DNA of 64,000 nt, from contig NZ_JAEPWM010000001.1 in NCBI RefSeq assembly GCF_016654015.1, positions 682,001-746,000 of the forward strand, written 5' to 3'. Each line of letters starts with the position of its first letter. Within the stretch, counting starts at the first letter, position 1. The position numbers were made by a program, and so were the translations under genes. The notes beneath the pieces are model-generated. The model searched no databases and was not told where the DNA came from. It saw only the letters and a list, made by a program, of their open reading frames with translations. Below are positions 24,970 to 33,316 of this stretch, piece after piece. The DNA comes from Ramlibacter ginsenosidimutans (GTDB lineage Bacteria > Pseudomonadota > Gammaproteobacteria > Burkholderiales > Burkholderiaceae_C).

Positions 24970-25974
24970 ATGAACGAACGTATTCCGGAGTGGTCCAGGC
25001 AGTTGTTCGCCGCGGCGATCAACGACGGCCGCTACGGCAACACATGGGCCGCGCTGGCCGAGCATCTCCACGCGTGCAGGGTACAACTGCTGCGGGATAT
25101 CTCGATCGACGACACCACCGCGGGTGGAGTCCAGCCATTCGACGCGGACGTGCGCCACCCGGTGCTCGCCCACACGCTGTCGGCGGGCGGCGCTCGCCAT
25201 GGCCTGTGCGCATGCATCCGCCCTGCGGACCACGGAGCGGACGTCCTGGTCGTGCTGCGCACGGACAGTCCGTTCACGGAGGAGGAGCGTTCCTCGATCG
25301 AGATGCTGACGGCGCACATCCACGCCGCGCTGGATCTGCGGGACCAACTCGCGTCCACGTTGCCGACGGCTGCCAGCGTCGCCCTGTTGACCAAGCTGCT
25401 TCCCGTTCCTTGCCTGCTCACGGACGACGCGGGCCGCTGCATCGAGCGCAACGAGGCATTCGACCAGGTACTACCGACCCTGGCCGGATCGCTGCGCGCA
25501 GGCCGCGTCGTGTTCCAGGATTCGTTCCTCCAGGATTCCTGGACTCAGGCGCTCCAGGAAGGCCGAGCGACCGCGATTGCGCAGTCGCTGCTGGCGACGA
25601 CACGCAATGGCACACGGTGGAAGATGCACCTCGTGCCCTTCGCCTGCGTCGGGTCGCTGGCCGATCGCACGCCGCGCCACCTCACCTTCGCCCTGTTTGA
25701 GCGATTTGCCGCTCCGCCGACGCAAACGCTGACCGTGCCTTCATCGCGGCCCCTGACCAAGGCGGAACTCGAGGTGCTGGCAAGCCTGCTGCTCGGACAG
25801 ACCGCCAAGGTGATCGCCCGCACGCGCGGGGCGTCCGTGAACACCGTGCGCAGCCAGATCACGGCAATCCTGGCGAAGACGGGTCAGCACACGCAGAAGG
25901 AACTGATCGCGTCCTTCAGCGCAAGCGCATTCGAGTCGCTGGTCTCGAGATACGAACCGGGCGATTCGCAATGA
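24970..25974 (+). CDS. LuxR-family regulator with PAS-like sensor region
   Basis: A 334-residue protein. The C-terminal helix-turn-helix (about residues 255-315, LTKAELEVLASLLLGQTAKVIARTRGASVNTVRSQI) is LuxR-type; residues 130-240 resemble a PAS fold (LLPVPCLLTDDAGRCIERNEAFD). The ATG at 24970 is used; a TTG ten codons upstream is possible. It lies directly upstream of the duplicated surface-protein unit in the same direction, so those genes are plausible targets, though no operator was identified. It differs clearly from the EpsA-like regulator further on. Confidence 0.85.
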   Translation: MNERIPEWSRQLFAAAINDGRYGNTWAALAEHLHACRVQLLRDISIDDTTAGGVQPFDADVRHPVLAHTLSAGGARHGLCACIRPADHGADVLVVLRTDSPFTEEERSSIEMLTAHIHAALDLRDQLASTLPTAASVALLTKLLPVPCLLTDDAGRCIERNEAFDQVLPTLAGSLRAGRVVFQDSFLQDSWTQALQEGRATAIAQSLLATTRNGTRWKMHLVPFACVGSLADRTPRHLTFALFERFAAPPTQTLTVPSSRPLTKAELEVLASLLLGQTAKVIARTRGASVNTVRSQITAILAKTGQHTQKELIASFSASAFESLVSRYEPGDSQ

Positions 25975-26068
25975 AACGCGACAAGCGCTTGCAGTCGAGA
26001 CGCAGCGCGTCATGCACTTGCATGTGCGCCCGCGCGACCGTGGCGCGACCGGCACGGGGAGAGCGCTG

Positions 26069-26308
26069 ATGCACATGATGCGCGCGCACTATCCCGCCGG
26101 ATTTCGCGTGCAGCCCGCGAGGCACGCCGACCATCGGGTGGCGACTGTGCTCGCTGGCACGCTGTACGTCGGTTTCGGTGAGCGGTTCGAGGAGAACCGG
26201 CTGGTCGCCGTCCCCAAGGGCGCTACGTGGACCATCCCCGCACGCCAGCCGTACTACCTGTGGGCCAAGGAAGGCGCCGTCCTGCTGCAGGTGATGGGCA
26301 ACGACTGA
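26069..26308 (+). CDS. Short cupin-domain protein (N-terminally truncated)
   Basis: A 79-residue frame beginning MHMMRAHYPAGFRVQPARHAD. The order of YPAGFRVQP, VATVLAGTLYVGFGERF, VAVPKGATWTIPARQPYYLWAKEGAVLLQV matches small RmlC-like cupins, in which a barrel strand with an HxxxEH metal motif follows; here only ARHADHR remains and the usual N-terminal 30-40 residues are missing. GGAG lies 8 bases before the ATG. It may be a minimal cupin or a decaying copy. A frameshifted duplicate is at 27130. Confidence 0.5.
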   Translation: MHMMRAHYPAGFRVQPARHADHRVATVLAGTLYVGFGERFEENRLVAVPKGATWTIPARQPYYLWAKEGAVLLQVMGND

Positions 26309-26351
26309 ATCGGCTGCGCGACGCGCACCCTGTCGGCCTCGCACCGATGCT

Positions 26352-26394
26352 TCCTTGGATTCCTTGGAGCTATTGGCAAGCCCGACCCGCTGAC
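26352..26394 (+). promoter_or_regulatory. Conserved leader upstream of the first surface-protein gene
   Basis: These 43 bases are identical to 27405-27447, ahead of the second copy, although the adjoining cupin sequence has diverged and shifted frame. The block holds a CCTTGGA direct repeat and TGGAGCTATTGG at 26365-26376, 67 bases before the gene start. Selection for a shared regulatory site or promoter would explain it. Confidence 0.5.
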
Positions 26395-26431
26395 TCAAAC
26401 TGACGCGGCCCCACACTAGGAAGGCCGCCCC

Positions 26432-27040
26432 ATGCCGATCGCTCTTTTTCGCCCGCTCCTCCTCGCTTGGGTGCTCGCCTTTGCGGGTGTGGCGCAGGCC
26501 GCCACCATGACGGCTCCGGTCGACGCCGCGGGAAATTTCGTGGTTACGGATACGACCGGCCCCCACACGCCGGTGAGCTACAGCTTCAACATCATCCCCA
26601 CGACGTATCCGAACCCGACGGTCTATTTCGACCTGAACGCGTTTGCCCAATCGCCTGCCGTCATCAAGACCCAGATCGCGGCCGCGTACTCCACGAGCGC
26701 CTCGCTGCTGGCGACGGCAAGTACCTGCGACCACTTCCCCTGTGCAGGAGCGAAGGCGACATCGACGAAGTTGACGCTCACGAACGTCTCCCCGTTCGAC
26801 TACCTGGCGGTCCACTTCGGTGCCAACGAGCTGTTCTTCCACTGGGCGACTCCGATCACGTCCGTGGTGTTGACGGCGATCTGCGACGATTTCCCTGCCG
26901 GCCTGAGCAACTATCGCAGCTACCTCAGCCTCACCACGCCCGTGACCGGCGCCCTCGCGCTGTTCCTCGGCGCGCTGGGATTCCTGGGACTGCGCCGCAA
27001 GGTGGTGCAGCCCAGGAGCGCTGGGCGGATGGCCGCCTGA
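26432..27040 (+). CDS. Surface protein with exosortase sorting tail (PEP-CTERM-like), copy 1
   Basis: A 202-residue exported protein: signal peptide ending AQA at residue 23, a Thr/Ser-rich beta domain with a TCDHFPC cysteine pair, conserved SPFDYLAVHFGANELFFHW, and a C-terminal tripartite tail from about residue 168 with a short motif (TTPVTGA), a hydrophobic helix (LALFLGALGFLGL) and an RRK cluster. This is the layout of exosortase substrates, here a VPxPGA-type variant in which the second proline is Thr. The product would be cut in the inner membrane and sent outward. The matching enzyme is the XrtD-like exosortase at 38546-40168. AGGAAGG precedes the ATG. Confidence 0.8.
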   Translation: MPIALFRPLLLAWVLAFAGVAQAATMTAPVDAAGNFVVTDTTGPHTPVSYSFNIIPTTYPNPTVYFDLNAFAQSPAVIKTQIAAAYSTSASLLATASTCDHFPCAGAKATSTKLTLTNVSPFDYLAVHFGANELFFHWATPITSVVLTAICDDFPAGLSNYRSYLSLTTPVTGALALFLGALGFLGLRRKVVQPRSAGRMAA

Positions 27041-27129
27041 CGGTCCAAGCGCTTGCAGGCCGGGCGCGGCGCGCTCGTGCGTTTGCAGGTGCACCGGCGC
27101 ACTCGCGGCGCGACAACCTCGGAGCGCTG

Positions 27130-27362
27130 ATGCACATGATGCGCGCGCACGATCCGGCGGAATGTCGCATGCAGCCTGCGCAGCACTCAGACGACCGAGT
27201 GGGCACCGTCCTCGCCGGCACGCTGTACGTTTCGGCCAGCGGTTGGGGGAGCACCGGCTCGTCGCACGCCCAATAGCGGCACGTAGACCATCTCCGCAGC
27301 CCGCCCCGGCACCTGTGGGTCAAGGAAGGCGCCTCCTGCTGCAGGTGATTCGCCATCATTGA
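27130..27362 (+). pseudogene. Frameshifted copy of the short cupin gene
   Basis: Aligned to the unit 1 cupin, the frame starts the same way (MHMMRAHDPAECRMQPAQHS) and keeps VGTVLAGTLYV, then shifts and stops near 27276; the remaining part (LGEHRLVA and LLLQVI) continues in another frame to about 27362. At least two indels are needed. Loss of this copy while its neighbours survive suggests the cupin is redundant or not needed twice. Confidence 0.8.
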
Positions 27363-27404
27363 ATCGCTGCGCGACGCGCGGCTTGTCGGGATCGCAGCGA
27401 TGCG

Positions 27405-27447
27405 TCCTTGGATTCCTTGGAGCTATTGGCAAGCCCGACCCGCTGAC
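27405..27447 (+). promoter_or_regulatory. Conserved leader upstream of the second surface-protein gene
   Basis: Identical over 43 bases to 26352-26394. TGGAGCTATTGG is at 27418-27429, 65 bases before the ATG at 27483, nearly the same spacing as in unit 1. No clean sigma-54 -24/-12 pair is present. Confidence 0.5.
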
Positions 27448-27482
27448 CCAAACTGATTTGGCCCCACACCAGAAAGGCTGAT

Positions 27483-28082
27483 ATGTCACTTCCTCTTTTT
27501 CGTCCCATTCTCCTTGCATCGGTGCTCGCCCTCGCGGGGGCGGCGCAGGCCGCCACCATGACGGCACCGGTCGACGCGTCGGGAAATTTCACCGTCACGG
27601 ATACGACCGGCCCCGGCACGCCCAGGACCTATAGTTTTAGGATTGACCCCACGACGGCGCCGACCCCGTCGATCTATTACGACAACAGCGTGCCCGACCA
27701 GTCCGTTGCCGACATCAAGATCGACATCGCGGCCGCGTACTCCACCACCGCTGCGAGGCTGTCCACCGCCAGTACCTGCGACAGCTTCAACTGTCCGGGA
27801 GCGACTGCGTCGTCGACCCAGCTGACGCTCAGGAGCGTCTCTCCGTTCGACTACCTGGCGGTCAACTTCGGCGCCAACGAACTGTTCTTCCACTGGGCGA
27901 GTCCGATTCAGAACGCGGTGTTGACGGCGGTGAACGGCTTCCCTGAGGGCCTGACCAACTACCGCAGCTACCTCACCACGCCCGTACCCGGCGCCCTCGC
28001 GCTGTTCCTGGGCGCGCTGGGTTTCCTGGGCCTGCGCCGCAAGGTGGTGCAGCCGCGGGGCGCCGAGCCCATGGCTGCTTAA
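27483..28082 (+). CDS. Surface protein with exosortase sorting tail (PEP-CTERM-like), copy 2
   Basis: A 199-residue paralogue of the protein at 26432, with the same signal peptide layout, a TCDSFNC cysteine pair, SPFDYLAVNFGANELFFHW and a tail reading TTPVPGALALFLGALGFLGL followed by RRK. Unlike copy 1 it keeps the proline of the VPxPGA motif. The mid region (about residues 45-75) differs most, while the FDYLA block and tail are nearly unchanged, which suggests a shared structural core with variable exposed strands. No known fold is recognised. Followed by a strong terminator. Confidence 0.82.
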   Translation: MSLPLFRPILLASVLALAGAAQAATMTAPVDASGNFTVTDTTGPGTPRTYSFRIDPTTAPTPSIYYDNSVPDQSVADIKIDIAAAYSTTAARLSTASTCDSFNCPGATASSTQLTLRSVSPFDYLAVNFGANELFFHWASPIQNAVLTAVNGFPEGLTNYRSYLTTPVPGALALFLGALGFLGLRRKVVQPRGAEPMAA

Positions 28083-28102
28083 GTACTCACGCAGGCAATG
28101 CC

Positions 28103-28136
28103 AAAAATGCCGTGCGCGAAAGCGCACGGCATTTTT
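28103..28136 (+). terminator. Very strong rho-independent terminator, GAAA tetraloop
   Basis: A perfect 15-base-pair stem (28103-28117 with 28122-28136) encloses a GAAA tetraloop and ends in TTTTT. The 5' side carries AAAAA, so it could also act on the other strand. It closes the duplicated surface-protein block 20 bases after the stop. Confidence 0.95.
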
Positions 28137-28304
28137 CTTTCTTGCAGCTTGCAGCGTTCGGCAAGGACATACGCCAGACGGAGGATGCTGCATGCTGCAA
28201 ATGCGTGATGACTCCGGATGCAGATCGCACAAACAATCACCTCCCCTTCGCGCTATTGCCGTCACTTGGCGATGCTGCGACACCTGGATGCGGCGAGGCT
28301 GGAA

Positions 28305-29198
28305 ATGTCGGAACTCACACTGCAACAAAACATCGCTTGGAACGAACACAAGGCGGGCTCCCTCCTGTCGCTGCTGCAGGGCGCGCTCGCGCCGCGCAAC
28401 CAGCTGGGATGGTCTCGCTGGCTGCAGGGGGAGATCCAGCTGTTCCTGCGGCACGACGTGCTGATCGCCGCCTGGGGCGACTTCCGCTCCGGCGCGCTGG
28501 CGTACGACGTAATCACGCGCAGCCCCACGCTGGGCCCCTGCGCCTGGGCGACGCACGAGATCGAGCCCATGATGCTCAAGCTATTCGCCAGGTGGGTTGA
28601 CGCGCAGCAGGAACCCGTGGTGATGGATGCGGAACGCCTTTCCAGCGACACGGGCCACTCGCTTCCCTTCTGCCGCTCGGCGCTCGTTCACGGCGTGCAG
28701 GACCGTCGCAGCCACTACGACTGCATCTATCTCTTCCTCGGTCCCGAGGAACTGGCCAGCCCCTTTTCGCAGCAGGTGTGCCGCATGGTGCTTCCCTTCA
28801 TCGACCTCGGTTTCCGGCAGCTGCCGGATCGTGGCCAGAAACGCGCGAAGCACGAACTCTCGGGGACCGGCTTCGGCAACAGCAGCTTTGCCGAATGCCT
28901 GGCGGCCGAGCGGCCCGGTTCGTCGAGTTCGGGCGACTCGCGTTTCGGCGACAGCGGCTGGCCCGAGCCAGCGGCCGGCGAGCGGGGCAGCCCCCTCAGC
29001 GCGCGCGAACTGGAGATCATGCAGTGGGTCCGCATGGGCAAGACCAACGCGGAGATCGCGATCATCCTGAGCCTCAGCACGTTCACGGTGAAGAACCACA
29101 TGCGCCGGATCTACCGGAAGCTGGACGTGCTCAATCGTGCGCAGGCCGTCGGCAGCCTGGAAGCCATGCAGCCCGGTCCCCGGTCCGCCGCACGCTGA
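28305..29198 (+). CDS. EpsA-like LuxR regulator of exopolysaccharide/PEP-CTERM genes
   Basis: About 297 residues. The N-terminal half contains SRWLQGEIQLFLRHDVLIAAWGDF, the signature of the XrtA/PEP-CTERM-associated regulator EpsA; the C-terminus is a LuxR helix-turn-helix (LSARELEIMQWVRMGKTNAEIAIILSLS then TFTVKNHMRRIYRKLDV). A Ser/Gly-rich linker separates them. Three ATGs are possible (28218, 28272, 28305); 28305 is used because GAGG lies 6 bases upstream and the product length is nearest to the family. It likely controls the EPS genes that follow. Confidence 0.8.
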   Translation: MSELTLQQNIAWNEHKAGSLLSLLQGALAPRNQLGWSRWLQGEIQLFLRHDVLIAAWGDFRSGALAYDVITRSPTLGPCAWATHEIEPMMLKLFARWVDAQQEPVVMDAERLSSDTGHSLPFCRSALVHGVQDRRSHYDCIYLFLGPEELASPFSQQVCRMVLPFIDLGFRQLPDRGQKRAKHELSGTGFGNSSFAECLAAERPGSSSSGDSRFGDSGWPEPAAGERGSPLSARELEIMQWVRMGKTNAEIAIILSLSTFTVKNHMRRIYRKLDVLNRAQAVGSLEAMQPGPRSAAR

Positions 29199-29244
29199 GA
29201 CCGCACCGCCGCGCGAACGCGGTCTCGCCACAGGAGGGCCAGAG

Positions 29245-31641
29245 ATGAATGCCATGACGCGGATCTTTTCGGCGTTGCTGCTTGCTGCCGCTGCATGGGC
29301 GCTGGTCGCATGCTCCACGCCCGAGGACAAGGTGGAGCGCTACACGGGACGCGGCCAGTCGCTGCTGAAGGAGGGCGACCCGATCAAGGCGCGACTCGAA
29401 TTCCAGAATGCTCTGCAGATCAATCCATCGGCCGTCCCCGCGCTCGTCGGGCTGGCCACCGTGGCAGAGCGCACGCACGACTGGCCCGGCGCGTACCAGC
29501 TGTTCACGAAGGTCGTGGAGTTGCAGCCTTCGAACTTCGAGGCGATCGTCAAGGTCGGCCGGCTGCAGCTCGCATCCGGACAGTTGGACAAGGCACTGGA
29601 AAGCGCGCAGGCCGCGTCCTCCCTGCAGCCGGACAATGCCGACGTGCTGGGATTGCGCGCCGCAGTGTTCCTGAAACTGGGCGAAGCCGACAAGGCGGTC
29701 GCACTCGCGAACCAGGCGCTCGCGAGGGACCCGCGCCACGTCGACTCGCTGGTGGTGCTGGCGTCGGAGCGCCTGCATGCCCGTGACGCGGACGGAGCCG
29801 TCGCGTTCCTCGACAAGGCGCTCGCGTCGGACGAGCGCAATGTGTCGCTGCAGATGCTGAAGGTGCAGTCGCTCGAAAGCCTCGATCGCCTCGATGCGGC
29901 GGAAGCCGTGCTGCACAAGCTGGTCGCGATGTTCCCCAAGGAGACCGGGTACCGCGATCTCCTGGCGAGCTTCTACGTGAAGCACAAGAAGCCGGTGCAG
30001 GCCGAATCGGAATACCGCGCCCTGGTGGCCGCTAATCCGAAATCGAACGCACCGAAGCTGCAGTTGGTGCGGTTCCTTGACAGCTCGCAGGGGGCCGAAG
30101 CGGCGGCCGCGGAACTTGAGAAGTTCTCGCACGCGGAGCCGAGCTCGTCCGAACTGAAGCTCGAGCTGGCAAGCGTGCGGCAGCAACAGAAGAACGACGC
30201 CGCGGCCATCGCGCTCTGGAACGAAGTCATCGCCGCAGCGGGCGACACTGATCCGGCGGGCCTCCGCGCGCGCGGAGCCCTCGCGTCCTACCAGCTCGCG
30301 CACAAGGACAGCAAGAGCGCCAAGGTTCTGATCGAGCAGATGCTGGCAAAGGACGCGCGGGACCAGCAAGCGCTCTATCTGCGGGCGGGCATCGCGATGG
30401 ACGAACGCAGGCTAGACGATGCGGTGGTCGACCTGCGCGGCATCCTGCGCGACGCGCCGGACTCCGCCGGAGCGCTGCTGCTGCTGGCACGCACGTATGA
30501 CCTGCAGGGCGCGCGCGACCTGGCAATGCAGTACTACTCGGATGCCGCCCAGAGGGGGCGCTTCGCCCCAGCCTATGGCATGCCATACGCAGAACAGCTC
30601 GTTGGCGCCGGCCGGGGTCGGCAGGCCGATGGCGTGCTGCACGAGGTGCTGCGGGCCGCTCCTGCGCACGTGCCGGCGCTCAGGATGCTGGCGGAGATCC
30701 ACCTGCGGGCCGGTGACTTGGCGGCAGCACAGGCGGTCGCCAACGAACTCGCCAGGATCGAAGACGCGCAAGGCACCGCCATGCGCGTGCAGGGCGCCGT
30801 GCAACTCGCGCGCGGGGACGTGAGTGGCGGCATCGCCTCGGCCCGGCGCGCCTACGAGCTCACGCCCGGCGAGCCGCAGGCCATGGCCTCGGTGGTGCGC
30901 AGTTACCTCGCCGCCGGCAAGCCCAAGGAGGCCCTCGCCTTTCTGCAGGCAGTGCAGGCAGCGGCACCCACCAACCAGCCTGCGCGCGTGATGCTCGGAC
31001 AGCTGCTCGCGCGGATGGGCAATGTGCCGGCTGCGGTCGAGGCGCTCGAGGCAGCGATCCGGATCGAGCCGAAACAGGCTGCACCCTATCAGGCTCTGAT
31101 CGCCGTTCACCTGGCCAACCACCATCCCGACGAAGCGCTGGCGGTGTCGTCGCGCGGGCTGCAATCGCTGCCCGGGGACTTCGGCCTGCGCCTCGCACGC
31201 GCGAGCACGCTTGAGGCGCTGGGCAAGATGGAGGACGCGATCTCGATCTACGAGGCCCTGCTCACCGAGCAGCCGAACGCGGTGATCGTCGCGAACAACC
31301 TCGCGTCCTTGTTGGCCGACAACCGCAAGGATCCGGCCAGCCTGCGCCGCGCCTACGACATCGCGCAGCGCTTCCGTGGCAGCGATCTCCCGCTCGTGAA
31401 GGATACGGTGGGCTGGACGATGCACGTGGCCGGCAAGCACAAGGAGGCCGCAGACCTGCTGAAGTCCGCCTCCACGCAGTTGCCCGACCTCGCCATCGTG
31501 CAATACCACTACGGCATGAACCTGCTCTCCCTGAACAACGTGCCGGCCGCGCGGAAGGCGCTGCAGCGCTCCCTCGATCTCGCCGCCAAGACGCCTTTCG
31601 CGCAGGCCGAAGATGCGCGCAAGGCCTTGCAGAACCTGTAG
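29245..31641 (+). CDS. TPR-repeat lipoprotein of the exosortase/EPS system (PrsT-like)
   Basis: A 798-residue lipoprotein with a signal peptide ending in a lipobox LVAC and acylated Cys at residue 23. The rest is a continuous array of tetratricopeptide repeats (for example SLLKEGDPIKARLEFQNAL), about 20 in number, with the length and layout of the PEP-CTERM-system TPR lipoprotein. It is presumably an outer-membrane or periplasmic scaffold for polysaccharide or surface-protein assembly. AGGAGG lies 7 bases before the ATG. The ATPase gene begins 6 bases after the stop. Confidence 0.9.
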   Translation: MNAMTRIFSALLLAAAAWALVACSTPEDKVERYTGRGQSLLKEGDPIKARLEFQNALQINPSAVPALVGLATVAERTHDWPGAYQLFTKVVELQPSNFEAIVKVGRLQLASGQLDKALESAQAASSLQPDNADVLGLRAAVFLKLGEADKAVALANQALARDPRHVDSLVVLASERLHARDADGAVAFLDKALASDERNVSLQMLKVQSLESLDRLDAAEAVLHKLVAMFPKETGYRDLLASFYVKHKKPVQAESEYRALVAANPKSNAPKLQLVRFLDSSQGAEAAAAELEKFSHAEPSSSELKLELASVRQQQKNDAAAIALWNEVIAAAGDTDPAGLRARGALASYQLAHKDSKSAKVLIEQMLAKDARDQQALYLRAGIAMDERRLDDAVVDLRGILRDAPDSAGALLLLARTYDLQGARDLAMQYYSDAAQRGRFAPAYGMPYAEQLVGAGRGRQADGVLHEVLRAAPAHVPALRMLAEIHLRAGDLAAAQAVANELARIEDAQGTAMRVQGAVQLARGDVSGGIASARRAYELTPGEPQAMASVVRSYLAAGKPKEALAFLQAVQAAAPTNQPARVMLGQLLARMGNVPAAVEALEAAIRIEPKQAAPYQALIAVHLANHHPDEALAVSSRGLQSLPGDFGLRLARASTLEALGKMEDAISIYEALLTEQPNAVIVANNLASLLADNRKDPASLRRAYDIAQRFRGSDLPLVKDTVGWTMHVAGKHKEAADLLKSASTQLPDLAIVQYHYGMNLLSLNNVPAARKALQRSLDLAAKTPFAQAEDARKALQNL

Positions 31642-31647
31642 GCACGC

Positions 31648-32472
31648 ATGTACGAGTCGTATTACGGGCTGCGGGAGAAGCCGTTCTCGATCCAGCCCGA
31701 TCCCGAGTTCCTGTTCATGAGCAAGCGGCACCGGCTGGCATTCACGATGCTGGAATACGGGATCCAGAACCGCGTCGGTTTCTCGGTGATCTGCGGCGAG
31801 ATCGGCTGCGGCAAGACGACATTGGTCCGCAAGCTGCTGGACGCCCTGGACGACAGCGTCAATGTCGGACTCGTCTACAACACGCACGCCGACATTGCGG
31901 ACCTCCTGGAGTGGATCATGCTGGCGTTCGGCCAGCCCTACGCCGGGATGACGCAGGTGGAGCGCTACGACCGCTTCCAGCAGTTCCTGCTCGCGGAGTA
32001 CGCGGCGCGCCGGCGCGTCGTCCTGATCGTGGACGAAGCGCAGAACCTGCACACCGGCGCGCTCGAGTCGCTGCGCATGCTGTCGAACATCAACGCCGAC
32101 AAGGACCAGCTGCTCCAGGTGATCCTGGTCGGACAGCCCCAGCTACGCGATCTGCTGAATCGGCCGGAACTGCACCAGTTCACCCAGCGCGTCGGCGCGG
32201 ACTTCTTCATTCCCCCACTCGGGGCGCGCGAAGTGCACCAGTACGTGGAACACCGGTTGAAGGTCGCGGGCCGCGACCAGGAGCTGTTCCAGGAAGACGC
32301 GCTGGGCCGGATCGCCGCAGCGTCGCGGGGCGTGCCGCGCAGCATCAACATCCTCTGCGATACGGCCCTGGTCTACGGGTTCTCCGCCGAGGCGCAGCGC
32401 ATCGATGCCGCGCTCGTGGAGGAAGTGCTGCAGGACCGGCGGGAATACGGCATCCTGCAGGCGCAGGACTGA
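31648..32472 (+). CDS. ExeA-like AAA ATPase of the PEP-CTERM/EPS system
   Basis: A 274-residue ATPase starting MYESYYGLREKPFSIQPDP, the signature of ExeA-family proteins, with Walker A GEIGCGKT (50-57), Walker B VVLIVDEAQ (near 125) and the GVPRSINILCD sensor region. This shorter form, without the peptidoglycan-binding C-terminus of ExeA, is the one linked to exosortase clusters. Likely energises or organises envelope export. It converges with the tyrosine kinase gene, 7 bases between stops. Confidence 0.9.
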   Translation: MYESYYGLREKPFSIQPDPEFLFMSKRHRLAFTMLEYGIQNRVGFSVICGEIGCGKTTLVRKLLDALDDSVNVGLVYNTHADIADLLEWIMLAFGQPYAGMTQVERYDRFQQFLLAEYAARRRVVLIVDEAQNLHTGALESLRMLSNINADKDQLLQVILVGQPQLRDLLNRPELHQFTQRVGADFFIPPLGAREVHQYVEHRLKVAGRDQELFQEDALGRIAAASRGVPRSINILCDTALVYGFSAEAQRIDAALVEEVLQDRREYGILQAQD

Positions 32473-32479
32473 ACGCGAT

Positions 32480-33310
32480 TCAGTAGTAGCCCTGCGCCAC
32501 CCTATCGGCGCTGGCCTTGTTCACCACGACGCCGAGCAGGTTGAAGCGCGAGAGATGGCGCTGGGCCTCCTCGATCTCGCGCTTAGTGCTGGTGCCGCTG
32601 CCCACCACCAGCAGCACGCAGTCGACGCGCGGCAGCACGGCGATCGCGTCGTCCACTGCCGCCACAGGGGGAAGGTCGATCACGATGATGCGTTCGGCGT
32701 ACTCGCCGCGCAGCGTGGCAAGAATGCGCCCGACGCGATCCGAGGCCAGCATCTCGGCAGCGCCCGCCACCTTGCGTTGGGTGGGCAGCACCAGGAAACG
32801 TGGGAGGCCCGCGTGCACGATCGCGCTGTGCAGGTCCGCCTCTCCCGCCAGCACTTCGTTCAGCGAGACGCCGTGCGGCAGGCCGAGGTACGAAGCGACC
32901 TGCGGCCGGCGAAGGTCGAAGTCGACCAGGAGCGCGGTCCTGGACGGATGGTGCGCGATGCTGAGGGCCAGGTTGATTGCCACCACGGATTTGCCGGACT
33001 GCATGGATGGCGACGTCACGGCGATCGTGCGCCATCCGTTTTCCTCCATCTTCTGCAGCACCTGTGTGCGTAGCAGGTCGAAGGCGCGGCGCAGCGGATT
33101 CGCCTGCTCCAGGGTGACGATGCGGTGCCGCTCCAGATGCGCCGGGTCGAGCGGCAGCAGGTCCACGGGCGCGCCGAGGTCGGCCGCGCTCGTCGCCGGG
33201 TGGCCACGCGCACGGAGCGGGTCGTCTCCCGCGGCAGCCAAAGACGAGGGCTGGGCCTGGGCGCCGGCCTGCTGGCGCGCCCGTTCGATGGCAAGCTTGA
33301 TGCGTTCCAT
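32480..33310 (-). CDS. CpsD/Wzc-type tyrosine autokinase of the EPS cluster
   Basis: A 276-residue cytosolic BY-kinase. It has a poorly conserved N-terminal 55 residues, then Walker A in TSPSMQSGKS (99-108, an unusual form of the TSPxxGEGKS loop), Walker A' LLVDFDLRRP (127-136) and Walker B IIVIDLPP. The C-terminal tyrosine cluster that is autophosphorylated is reduced to a final YY at 275-276. It would pair with the chain-length protein encoded 6 bases upstream to control polymer length. Belongs to the exosortase-linked tyrosine autokinase group. Confidence 0.9.
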   Translation of the reverse strand: MERIKLAIERARQQAGAQAQPSSLAAAGDDPLRARGHPATSAADLGAPVDLLPLDPAHLERHRIVTLEQANPLRRAFDLLRTQVLQKMEENGWRTIAVTSPSMQSGKSVVAINLALSIAHHPSRTALLVDFDLRRPQVASYLGLPHGVSLNEVLAGEADLHSAIVHAGLPRFLVLPTQRKVAGAAEMLASDRVGRILATLRGEYAERIIVIDLPPVAAVDDAIAVLPRVDCVLLVVGSGTSTKREIEEAQRHLSRFNLLGVVVNKASADRVAQGYY

Positions 33311-33316
33311 ATCTTT

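Larger units (their letters stand above)
25982..27045 (+). repeat. Tandem duplication, unit 1 (about 1.06 kb)
   Basis: Unit 1 begins at a CAAGCGCTTGCAG word (25982) that recurs at 27046, and contains in order a cupin piece, a conserved leader and an exosortase-type surface protein. Unit 2 repeats this order. The offset falls from 1064 bases at the left to 1051 at the second gene start, showing small indels since duplication. Confidence 0.85.
27046..28085 (+). repeat. Tandem duplication, unit 2
   Basis: Second copy of the cupin/leader/surface-protein block. The cupin part is broken by frameshifts, the leader is kept, and the surface-protein gene is intact. The duplication ends at or just before the strong terminator at 28103. 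Confidence 0.85.

Noticed and set aside
26352..26402. Sigma-54 promoter in the conserved leader (TTGGCA followed by CGCTGA)
   Set aside because: The GG and GC doublets are not at the required spacing, so a -24/-12 element is not supported.
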